From Neodiprion pinetum (Eukaryota > Arthropoda > Insecta > Hymenoptera > Diprionidae), in the NCBI RefSeq assembly GCF_021155775.2, contig NC_060234.1, forward strand, positions 31,431,026-31,495,025: 64,000 nucleotides of DNA, in the 5' to 3' direction. Each line of letters opens with the position of its first letter. Position 1 is the stretch's first letter. Below the pieces are notes generated by a model. That model saw only the letters and a list, made by a program, of their open reading frames with translations. It had not been told where the DNA came from and did no database searches. The position numbers and the translations under genes were made by a program. This document shows, in pieces, positions 39,818 to 50,237 of the stretch.

Positions 39818-40289
39818 CTGCGCTTGCGAATGAAAATCGTCTCTCGATCACGGGCCATCCAGGCCTGTCAAATTCCCGACATAAATCGCCGTTTTTTGCC
39901 TCAAGCGTAACTGATCCGAGTTCTGACTTTTCTTCATTAAAACGTGAAATCTTGTCAGGGCGCACGAATCGGAATGACGGCGACCTTGACCTTCCCTTCG
40001 CGTCGACCTGCGCAGATACAACGCTCCGCTCCAGCAGGGCCGAAGCCTTCCATCGCGTCTTGTTCTTTTTTTTCGCGACTACTTGGCTACCTCTTCGAAA
40101 GCGCGCTGATTCCCCGCTTGATATTTCCGTGAGCGCATGAGATCCATGCCGGACAGATACGCCGGCGTGTCCACCTGCGGTTATAGTCTTCGGACTTTTC
40201 CATCTCGCCGGGTCAACGACGTGTCTTGTTTCCACAATTCCGTTCCCTTCTATTTGCCGCGCCGGTTGGACTCGCTCGGCTTCTTTCAT
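39818..40289 (-). CDS. Weak candidate coding exon with good start and strong donor
   Basis: On the minus strand an ATG at 40289 (A at -3) opens a frame rich in Arg, Lys, Ser and Ala. After 157 codons plus one base it meets a consensus donor CAG|GTAAGG (exon end 39818, phase 1). Unspliced, the frame reaches TAA at 39780, where that stop itself lies in a second donor-like ACG|GTAAGA. The region is CpG-rich. I recognise no domain, and a frame this long is only marginally unlikely by chance at this GC. It would be the longest plausible ATG exon in the window not supported by low-complexity sequence. A non-coding exon, or nothing, are the main alternatives. Confidence 0.15.
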
Positions 40290-41012
40290 TTACTTTGAAT
40301 CGAAGAGTGAGAGGTCAAATCCAATGGCAACCTATAATGCAGTCACACTAATTAGCACTAGATGTCTGAAACCCGCGGCTCGACAATGCGATGCCAATTA
40401 GTTTCCTCAAATAACACGAGCTCACAGGAACCTACACGATCATGATCTGTGCTTACTTCTTTCGACGCCGCCACACTTTGGATAAGAAAAAAAAAAAAAG
40501 TATCAGTCCATCGAGAACGCTTTGAGTACCTATCAAGACAAGCTTAACCCTAAACTCCGTAACAGACGTGCTGTGCTCTCCGCTTAGGCGTCTGGCTTAT
40601 TTTCATGTCCGGTAATAGAAAAAGAAAACCTCGCCAATCTGAAACGCCGAGGATTTTGCCTCCCTGGTAGCCACCCCGAGATCGTAAGCAGGTGCAGCGC
40701 ATTGAGTTTTGACAACTTTGATTACAAGGTACGAGAGTCGAACGTTGTAGGAAGATGGCTGGCAGTTGATGGCTGGTGTTAAACGTACGGTCCGTCGATC
40801 TGAGAGGCTGACAGCGTCGGCCTCGGATCTTGTCGATCTCTGGTTCCTCGATTCCCCGGTTTCCCCGGTGGGACGGAAAGTTCTCCGGTCATCCTCGCCC
40901 AGGGTCAGTGCAGGAGGCGGCGCCTGCGAAGCCAGGCCTACCTTCGGCCCCAACAATGGACCTGCAACAATGCATCGACCTCTCCCTCCCTCCCCCCGCA
41001 CCGCACCACTCA

Positions 41013-41066
41013 CTCTCCTCTCCTCTCCTCTCCTCTCCTCTCTCCTCTCCTCTCCTCTTCTCTTCG
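41013..41066 (+). repeat. CTCTC pentanucleotide low-complexity tract
   Basis: About ten CTCTC-type units following a C-rich run (40984-40997). The lack of stops in this tract creates the longest frames in the window on both strands (up to about 200 codons), with serine/leucine-rich or arginine/glutamate-rich translations. These are not treated as genes. Confidence 0.8.
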
Positions 41067-42642
41067 TCTCGCTGTACGACTCGCAGCTCCTCTCGCCAAC
41101 GCACGTCATTCGAGACACTGATACATGCTGGCCACTGCTCAGAACTGAAATTGAATACAGGTCTACATATACCGACAACGAACTCGTACCTTTAGCACCG
41201 CATGTATTACGGACGTCAAGTTCGAAGGGCACGCTTGGACAAATAAGAAATCAACATCCTCAAGTCGTTTGCTACGTAGAAGGCAGCGTACTTTATTGGC
41301 ATTCGACGATTCAGTTTACTTGCGAAAAATTCGTGGTGCGTTGTATAATTGAATAAGATCGACGTTTCTCAATTATTTGATTCGCAAACTGGAAATACTT
41401 GTGACAATAATGAACTGGACGCTGCAATCAAAGTCTGAGGTAACATTGGTGTCGACAGTTGGCTCACAAGTAAACCAAGAACTCGTCATTGACGCAGCTG
41501 ATTGGCCACATTCTCTACACACAAATCAATCCCGCTGACTGATTTTTGCCTGGGATAATTAGCGTGTAGGAAAGAAAACATCACAGTAGCCAGAATCGGG
41601 GCGTGCGTGGTAACTCGCGCGGGACATTCGAAGTCAAGGTAAGGGGTCCAGGATCGAGTTGAGTCACCGCGACAGAAATGTGACCGTTCGGCTCACTTCA
41701 CGCTCACACAAACGCGAAATGCAAGCACACTTGAAGCATTAAAATTAAAAAAGAATGTGAAACAAGCTGTTTCTAGGAGTATTTCTCACGAGCTAGCGTA
41801 AGAGCGCGTGGTTGACCCCCGATGACGACGTCGCGAACCGGAATGACGTTTCCGCGGCCGGAGATGACGGCTGGCCAACGCTCGGCAACCCGAGTCTTTT
41901 CAACTCACCACCGTGAGGTGGTACGCAAACGAGCCCATTGCCACCTATTATCTCACCAAGATCAGCCAGGAATAACCACAAATCTCGGAAACTGCCGGCA
42001 GCTGCTATACTACGCTGACGATCAAGTTTTCACAGTGATTTTAAGTTTCAACACGCTCGAACCCGGCTAGGTATATTATACCTGTAACCTATACGGATGA
42101 AAGTTCAGTTATACCGCAGCTTCGCCCGGCTGGGAGCCGCGAAGGCATGAGTCAGAAGTCGGAACAGACTTGACGCCTGAGTTATACGGCTACAAGAACC
42201 AGTTTTCGTTCGACCTACGAATTCTGAGTCAAACGCGATCGTTTAACCGAGAAAACCAGACGACGTTAGGATGCGGTGAGAAACAGACGCACGTGTGCAC
42301 TCGAACACGTTGTTCGTCCAACCGACGGAAGAATCGATCCTGTTAACGACTCCTCTCCGAGTCCCCGACCGGAATCGGTTTCATCCGAGAAGATATTCTC
42401 TGATACACGTATTGCGCTCGAAACACGTGGTGTAATGTATTCGGATCGAAGAAGCGACGGCAGATAGGTAGGTAGGTAATAGGTCCGGGAAAACGAGAGC
42501 GTAAAAATTGCGGGTATAGTTTGGTCGGCGGTAAATCCTCGTTATGACAAGAACAGATGTCTACAAGCCTTTGTTGAGCCTAGTTTGTTGCGGAGGCGCC
42601 ATATAAGCCGGTGCCTTCCGTCCAGTTGCGGGTCGGCCCGAT

Positions 42643-42683
42643 GCTGTTGCTGCTGTTGCTGTTGCTGCTGCTGCTGCTGCTGC
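42643..42683 (-). repeat. CAG/CAA trinucleotide tract (poly-Gln in one minus-strand frame)
   Basis: On the minus strand this is a run of CAG codons with three CAA interruptions, giving 13 Gln in a row directly after an ATG, in a frame that stays open to 42542. All three interruptions fall on the third codon position, so the glutamine run is unbroken. On the + strand the same DNA is CTG repeat. No domain, donor site or homologous protein is recognisable in the flanking frame, so I list it as a repeat, not a gene. Confidence 0.6.
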
Positions 42684-45056
42684 ATCCCCTGTACCGTACT
42701 TATACCTCTGCAACTAGACGGACCGTACCTTTCATAGACGAGACGCATACGCAATCCTCGATGTTAATCGGGCATAATGCGGAGCCGACGATAGTATATC
42801 TGTATCAATTGTATGCATATACGAAACGGACGGCGTATATTTGTCGCTACAGCGAACCATTATATGGTTTATGTTTATCGTTATTGTTCGGCACGGGGTA
42901 CACAGGAGAATCGAAGACCGCATAACCCCAGTTAAACCCCCATACCTTATGCGATCTTCATTTAAATACGATTATGGATAACCGCCGGACAATCCGGTCG
43001 GTATCAATTTGATATTCAAATGCACGGAAGATCTTTTGTTCTCCGGCAATTTTTCAATACTCGATCCAAATCGCTCGCCGCCGATCTGATCCGGCCAGTG
43101 AGAAAACCGCGAGAATACCGCTCGCTTCTACGACGACAGCTTCTGCGAGGAGAAGATCTTCCTGACAAATTGAGGGAACCCGTACCTCCGTGCACGGATA
43201 GCAAGGACAAAGGAGCAGCAATCGACCGCTCCGGGTTCATCAAATCGGGTCTCGTCATCTCCGACAAATCGCTTCCCGCACCGCTTTCTGGCAGTGTTTA
43301 ATCCTTCGTTGACACCGTGATATTATCACCGCGCGTCAGCTCGGCTTGCGAGCTTCGTCGGCTTGGAAGTCTCGGAGTTCGCAAAGAGAGCTCGATGCAC
43401 CGGATGTAGCGGTGCAGGTGAATGAGATGCACGTATCGGTGACGTTTCTGTACCAAATATAATATCACAAAGTGCACCGCTGCTACCGCAGGCTAGTCGT
43501 TGTCGTATTAAATATTATTTATGCTCGTACGCACGAACATGCAGCTCCTTGAGCGTATGTTACGCATATTATATATGTAGGTTGCCCGCTGTAAGAGTAC
43601 GTTGCACGGTCTCTCGGAGGAACTTGAGAGTAACATAAAGCGCGCCTAACGTACAATGCCATCACAATCAGAAAATAATATCAATCCATTGTTCTACGGC
43701 GACAATAAATATCATAAATATCGGACCCGCAAGTTACCGCCGATCTCAGCTCGTGATTGCATCTCCTGCATCTTGAAATATTACAACGACTGTCTAGTGA
43801 ACTTGGGTTGGCATTACTGCCGTCAACTGATAAATTTTCACCTGCATCATGCTGATAGTTTTTGCTCGACGCTTACATAAATCTAGGAACGCACAATTCG
43901 ATCTAGGATATCCGAAGTTTCAGTGTTGAAGATAAGGTAAATTTTTAAACATACCACATCCGTGTACGGCAAACAATTTCCTGGACCGACTAAAGTCTTT
44001 TTTACTTCATAGCAACTTGGACAAGGATCAATACAGAATCAACCAGAACAATTTAATCGAGTAGCAGCTGATATTGACTGTAAATAACTTGGGGTGGATG
44101 TGAATTCTCTATAACTATTGAAACGATCTGTTGCGGTAGTTCTCGGTCGGCAATGACTCGCCCGCATTTATTGTCAATAAATACGTTGGAAAACGCGACT
44201 GAAATAAATTTATATTCGACTGATCGATAATCGAGAAGTCTTGATAGATGAAAAATTAGTCGAGGTATGTGCGTGATCGATGCATTCGGACAAGGAATCG
44301 AGAAGCCAGATCTAGGCTCTGGTTGATTAATCTAACTTTTTAACTCCGCACGAGATTGAAGGGTTGGCTGGGGGTCTGTGTTGTTTTATCTTAGAAGGGT
44401 GGATGCCGGAGTAGACCGCTGTGGCTGGAAACATTTCACTGGTCATTTCCTGCGGCCGGATCCCGTCTGAACGCATCCTCTTGTTAGCTGCCAGCTACGA
44501 CCCCATTCAACCCTCGAGTATATACGTACGATGCTACTAAATAAACGTAGGGCGGTGTGCGATCGTTCGGGAAACGGCACTGAAATACGTACACGTTCTG
44601 TGAATCCGTCCGTTCGCGTTTATTTTCGTAAATTTTTGTCTCCCTTAGTGTAAACGATAAGTACACACATTTGGGTTGAATATTTCGTCAATCCTCACAC
44701 CTCTGAATTTTCAAGTAAGAGAAAAAAAAAATGATTAGCTAATGAATTTCTTAAGTGCATTCTTCTTTAACTGACTCCTATCCCTGCGGAACGACGCTTC
44801 ATTTCTCGCTGCATCGAATGCGCATTTCCATCGTAAAATCTCCCGTCCCCGGCTGAGCTTATCTCGAAACCGCTACACGTACAAGTAGCACCATCTCTTG
44901 TCAAACGTCGGAGTCTGAAGTACCGCAGGAAAGGTTCTCAACCCAGGCAGCATGCGTTGCAATCAACAAATCATCTCTATGCTGATTCGCGCAAACAACG
45001 TATGCGAGCCTTTTTCACAAGCTATTGATGCAAATTTATTGACCTGTGCGAAGATG

Positions 45057-45167
45057 TGACGTCAGATGCGTCTCACTGCCGCTTGACCTTACCAAATTCG
45101 TTGCATCGGTCAAAGGTTGAGCGCACCCTGCGAGTATAAAAAACGTTTTTCGATACCTGCCAGAATT
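45057..45167 (+). promoter_or_regulatory. Promoter-like cluster: CRE, nuclear-receptor sites and TATA box
   Basis: Seen in order: a perfect cAMP-response element TGACGTCA at 45057-45064; an inverted AAGGTCA half-site inside CTTGACCTTACC at 45082-45093; a DR1-type pair CGGTCA-A-AGGTTG at 45107-45119, resembling an HNF4/RXR site; and a TATAAAAAA box at 45135-45143. A start near 45162-45167 would be expected from TATA spacing, but no strong TCAGT initiator is present. No convincing coding frame follows; an AATAAA occurs at 45294. The cluster could be a real TATA promoter for a short or non-coding transcript, an intronic enhancer with a fortuitous TATA, or chance. Confidence 0.3.
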
Positions 45168-45635
45168 CCCCAGACACTCGTATTCCCCGCAGTATCTATC
45201 TATCTTATCAATATTAGCATAGAATAGCAGTTTACAAAATCGTTACAGACTGGAAAAGTGCACTTCTGGGTCCTGTAGCCAACATATATCACGGAATAAA
45301 ACACGTTTTAAACAACCGGACGGCTGGTCTCGAAGGTCCTCTGTGTGTATAATAACGCGACGACGTAATAATAGATCGCCGTTTTAAAATACAAATCATC
45401 AACGACTTCCGCGTGGGCGCAATCGATAATTCTATCCCACTATCGATGACGTCCTACGTTCAGGCTGACTTGTGTATTGATGTGCTGAACTCTTGCCAGG
45501 CTTTTGATACTTGAACAGCCTTCGGATTAATATGGCAATAAATTATCGATTCGTTTTGGTAGTACGTGGTTAATTATGATCGAAAGAACAACGTGTGAAG
45601 CGATTGTATCAAGGAGTTTCAGTTCTCTTGTATGT

Positions 45636-45665
45636 AGGTATACGTATAATGTAACACGTATACCT
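45636..45665. other. Perfect 10-bp hairpin
   Basis: AGGTATACGT (45636-45645) pairs with ACGTATACCT (45656-45665) across a 10-base loop. It lies about 480 bases downstream of the promoter-like cluster at 45057-45167. Confidence 0.45.
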
Positions 45666-45925
45666 GAGGTGAAAACAAAAATATCGAAACTGCGTTTAAT
45701 CTCCGGGTCTATAAAAATCCGCAAAGTTGCACGGGCGGGGAAGGCGGTAAGGTTTGGCAGTTGGCATATCTCGGAGGCATTGGCAGAAAGAAAATCGGCT
45801 TAGCGACGAAAATATACCGATATTTATGAGGGTCGCGACATCGGGGCTAATCTTCAGAAGATAATAATTTATCGGGTACCTCTAGCGCGTCGTGAAGTAT
45901 TTTGACTCTGCGGCCGAGGATCCGT

Positions 45926-45957
45926 GGGGGCTGAGAGGGTTGAGGGGGGTGGAGGGG
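45926..45957 (+). other. Canonical G-quadruplex motif
   Basis: Four G tracts (45926-45930, 45937-45939, 45944-45949, 45954-45957) with loops of 6, 4 and 4 bases fit the usual G3+N1-7 rule. Confidence 0.6.
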
Positions 45958-46485
45958 ACCTGCGGCATCCGGCGGGAGGCGGGGAAGATTCGGAGTTGAA
46001 CTTCAGGAACGGCTTCGCACGGCATATTTCATTCGCTCTCAAAGCCTCCCGGCCTGCACCGTCTCCCCGTATCGAAGCTGCGAATTTTCTGCATGGCAGT
46101 CGAGAAATGAGCCCAAAAAGAGACGAGCGCCTCACAAGCGAGGATCGGGAGTCGATCGCGGATCGCCTTTACCTCCGGCAATTTAATTTCAGATACAGCA
46201 TCGTCGGGCCGAATTTTGGCTCGCTGCGCGTTTGGCGTACGGAATGTTTTTACGGTTGATGAATGTGTTTAATCCCTGGGTAATCCGCAACTGGAGCTGC
46301 TGGAGCGGATATCGGGAAGAACTTTATTTCACGATTTGACGGAAGCTTGGGACTGCCAAAATCTGACAATTGTTCGTAATTATTTTCCAATCCCTTTCAG
46401 CCGCGCACCCAACTCCCAACTCCATAAATCGTACGGACTCATAACTCATACAGATCACACATCGCCGCGACGTAATCTGCCATTG

Positions 46486-46538
46486 AATGAGGATGAAGAG
46501 GGTGAGGAGGTGGAGGTGGACGAGGATGAGTAAAGAGG
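46486..46538 (+). repeat. Purine-rich GAGGATG/GAGGTG low-complexity tract
   Basis: Irregular GAG/GAT/GTG triplets giving a Glu/Asp/Val-rich translation in one frame and a Pro/His-rich one on the other strand. Composition explains the open frames. Confidence 0.6.
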
Positions 46539-48312
46539 ATTCCCGATCCATCCATATGAGGGTGGGAGGGGTGCAGCCAGCTCCACTGAATACGGGATAA
46601 ACCTTCACAGTCCAGAACCGGGGCTATTGAAAGCAATGGAAGGTAAAACTTGGGACTGGATTCGAAGAGACAGGGGAAGATTCTCCAAATCTATATAAAT
46701 TGTCGTATTGTCGGATGCCAAGGGGTCGCTCTAGCATATCAATTTCAAGCGCGTAGACGTCGATTTCTCCGTCTTTTGAAACAACATATTTACCCTTCTT
46801 ACTCCTGGGAGCAACGGGTCAAGTCATTGCGTCACAAGATTTAATTATACAAGCATGGCGTAAGCCTCTCCTTGCATCTGAGTGCATTTCCGCAGTTCAA
46901 TGGTACGTTCTCGTATGGGACTTCGGAAGATTGATTTGAGCGTTTGAATGAAATTACCGTGACAATGTGTACGTGCGGAAAAATAAAGGACTTTGACGAA
47001 TGGATGGCTGTTGATTGTCGCTTAAGCGTACTTCCTAATATTAATCGAAGGCCCGGAGCTCCGGCGTTCCACACCGCAAGGGATAAGACAACATGCCGTA
47101 CGGGCCCGGAGAAGACCCGAGATGAATAATAATGTGACCTAAGCCTTGCGGTGATACATCGGCTGACATTTCGTTATTTACGAGCATTTTAATCCTTGAA
47201 ACACGCCGCGTATACTGGCCAAAAATCGCCCCATCGGACGAATCAAAATACAAATGGTACCGCACAAATACTAGCAAAATTTCTCAAGTTGTAGCTGCAT
47301 CGTTGGGTCGGTTTTTGATGAAGAATTAAATATTTCCAAGCTTATCACACTGTATCAAGTATTAATCGTGGTTTTAGCAGTGCGTGAGATCATCGAACCA
47401 CCTTCAACGATTCAAATCAAAATTCTGAACGATTTATCATCAATAAACTCACTCTTCGAACGACGTCCGCCTGCACTATAATCCAGTTGGTGAATGCATC
47501 TGATATTGCGAGGATATATTACTCGGAGCGTTCTCTCGATGCGCTTTTTCTGATAGCGAATCTGGCCGCAAGAAAACGAAACGTTTCCAACGGAGACAGG
47601 CCAAGGTATGGAAATAATTTTGGTCACGTGTTTCCGCCATATCTCAAGAGTATTTCTACCTACGTAGGTGGGTATATAGCTGCTAGTATAAACACCACGA
47701 AGGAGGAAACAAGGAACGGGTGGAATATCGTCATATGTGCGATTTGTTAGGTATGCAGACGCAGGGTTTGGTGTGCGTGGGACCATCTCCACCGGCGGGC
47801 GGAGACGACGGGGGCGGGAACCAAGAACTCGCGCATTACCGCCGCGATATATTTTGCAAATCTTTTCCTATTTATCACAGCCTCCTCGGCCTCTGTGTGA
47901 GTTTGTCGCGCTTCTCCGCTCGCCCGTTTTCATATTCCGTTACTATTACCACCGAATGGCCCACGGACAATGTTTCAAATCGTAAATCTACGTGCAACGG
48001 TGGTCGCAGGGCCCGTGATACACCCTTCAGCATCGACACCTTGGCGCGGGTGCCGCGATTAGCCAAAAATTCATTAACCTCTCCTTTTCCCAACGGAGAA
48101 TTATCAACCCACACGGCGATGGGTGAACGCAAACGTGCCTCTTTCATCGGCTGATGGCGTATTTGCATCTTACTACCCTTCGCGGTGCAGCAGCGACGAA
48201 GGGGAGGGAGGGCGCACTCCGCCATGCCCCTCCGAGTTTGTATTATTACGTCCTCGTATTATATCGTTCTGGTATACACGCGATGTGTGTACGGTGTAAC
48301 ATACATGTGTAC

Positions 48313-48333
48313 GCGAATGCGAATGCGAATGCG
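48313..48333 (+). repeat. GCGAAT hexanucleotide repeat
   Basis: Three GCGAAT units and the start of a fourth. In one frame it encodes a short Ala-Asn run inside a 164-codon open frame that has no other support. Confidence 0.7.
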
Positions 48334-49291
48334 CTCCGGTACGGATGTGAAAGTGTTCGCCTCTTTTGTGGCCGTACGTGTGCCATAATAATATCTGTGT
48401 TGATAAATTGCATACATAACAGTACGCGCCTAGCCCTCTCGTATATATATCTTAGCTTATTCCAGTTTTGCGGCGATGTTTTACAAATTTTAGGAGCCCC
48501 GCTGCAGGCATTCTTATTACCGACGATAACTCTTCCGTACGATACCCACCCTGCGTCGTTCTTAAGATACACGTACAAGCGTGCATTTAAACTCCCGGAC
48601 CGTTCGTGGTTCTCGATTCCGCTAGTCTCCATCTCCTTGGACAACTAGCCCTCGGACAGGACATTCGCTTTCGAGTACAACAGTCCTAAGAAATGTCGCC
48701 ACGGAGGGTATAAGGTATAATACGTATCAACCGATCGCGTGCCACAACCGCTGATGACGAAGGGACGAAAACAGGGAGGCATGGATGAGGGAGGATCGAG
48801 ATCTCGGAGCGTGCGGTTTCGCCGTAATGCAGAATTTTTCGAAACACGCGAAGCCGTTCGAAACGAATAAAACTCCCGTCCCTGAGGTCACCGAAGATCT
48901 TCGCCGATCTTTCGATCCTCCGAGCTTGACTGAGAGGTTGAACCGTCTCCTGTCTCGGGAATGAAATAAACATGGTGTCGCGGATACCGACGCTGGGTCT
49001 TTTCACCCTCTCCGTAACCTCGGGTCGCGGGGGAGGATGAAAGTAGGTGAGGGGGGAGTGGGGCTCGGGGTCCCTCCACGGTCATCAAACGTTAATACAT
49101 TTACAGCTCACAGGAGCCGTGCGGCTGTGTATCCGACGGCACATCTCTATACCAGGGTGTATCACGTCCGGGCATGTGAATATCACACATATGTGTGCAA
49201 GAAAGATAGCCCAGGTCGGTTCGTCCCCAGCGGCTAACCCCCTGAAATATCGTTTACGTGGCTCGGCTTGCATACGTCGTTTGGGACACAT

Positions 49292-49334
49292 CCCCCTACT
49301 TCCCTCCCTCTCGCCCTTCCCTCCCTTTTTCCCC
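49292..49334 (-). other. Multi-tract G-quadruplex motif on the minus strand
   Basis: The + strand shows seven C tracts of three to five C (49292-49296, 49302-49304, 49306-49308, 49314-49316, 49319-49321, 49323-49325, 49331-49334) with loops of 1-5 bases. This is the strongest quadruplex/i-motif candidate in the window. Confidence 0.65.
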
Positions 49335-49827
49335 TGCTTCCACCCCCGCTCGCCTTCCGCTTCCTTCGGGATCTTTATTTTACGAATTCACGGTATGACG
49401 GGAAACGTTAGTTTGCGAGATGTGAGCTCGACATACGATGCCACGTGACCCAGTTCCTATCCGCGGATGAATCTACGCGTTAGCACGGCAGGTATATGTA
49501 TCTGCAATTTATACACTTGTGTTATAACTACAATGCTTGTACACACGTGGGCTTATAAATGCTCACGCTCGCAGACGGATGAGCGTACCTTTGGGGAAAA
49601 TAAATTTTAGTTCTTGGAAAAAGGTAAAATAAACCTGCGTTTGCATGTATAACTAGTTTGGAGGACTGTTTTACTCATGGCTAACAGGTTAAATCTTACT
49701 TGTCTGTGATATGCAGTAATATTAGACAAGTCGTAGGCATGTAATTTTCAAGTTTCACCAAATCTTAACACTTGTTTCAATATTGTTTTACTTTTCATTA
49801 CTTATACGTTGACCGACCGTTAAATTC

Positions 49828-49849
49828 ATTTCTTCACTAATGAAGAAAT
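49828..49849. other. 9-bp AT-rich hairpin with tetraloop
   Basis: ATTTCTTCA (49828-49836) is complementary to TGAAGAAAT (49841-49849) with loop CTAA. It lies 293 bases before the 96-bp foldback element. Confidence 0.4.
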
Positions 49850-50141
49850 TTGCCTTTGGAAAAAAGATCGTGCAACAATTTATTTCAGTTGACTGTAGTC
49901 AATTATTATCATTCTTTATCGCCTTGTCTCGAAGGGCTTGTTGAGACGGAAATTTTTGCCGTCGAAGTATCGAAAGCTCATACGTGTCTCAATAAGAGTT
50001 ACCTTAATTGTACAAAGCCTGTAAATTCAATGACCAACGCGAATTCAAGTGGCGAATTTGCAATACTAAGCAGCAGGTTTGGCACATTTATCTGACTAGC
50101 TGAATTTCTATTTCGTTAAATTCCCCAAGTTTTGCAGTAAG

Positions 50142-50237
50142 TTCGAACACCTGATTTTTTTACTACCTTATGGGCGGTAAATGAAAATTAAGAGTTACTC
50201 TATGTAAAGGTGGTAGTTTTCCTGGCAGGTGTTCAAA
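50142..50237. repeat. 96-bp inverted-repeat (foldback) element
   Basis: Outer arms GAACACCTG (50145-50153) and CAGGTGTTC (50226-50234) are perfect complements and extend outward with one mismatch. A second complementary pair lies inside: ACTACCTT near 50162-50169 against AAGGTGGTAGT near 50207-50217, with a three-base indel. The two nested arm pairs make a single long stem with an AT-rich loop. The shape suits a small non-autonomous DNA transposon (MITE) or a structured RNA. Target-site duplications are not clear. Confidence 0.45.

Larger units (their letters stand above)
40290..45056. other. Gene-free stretch
   Basis: Contains the CTCTC tract and CAG/CAA tract. An AAG|GTAAGG donor near 41640 ends short open frames without recognisable peptides. 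Confidence 0.55.

Noticed and set aside
40603..41356. Frames of about 200 codons on both strands
   Set aside because: They overlap each other and are kept open by the CTCTC tract; the translations are low-complexity and carry no domain.
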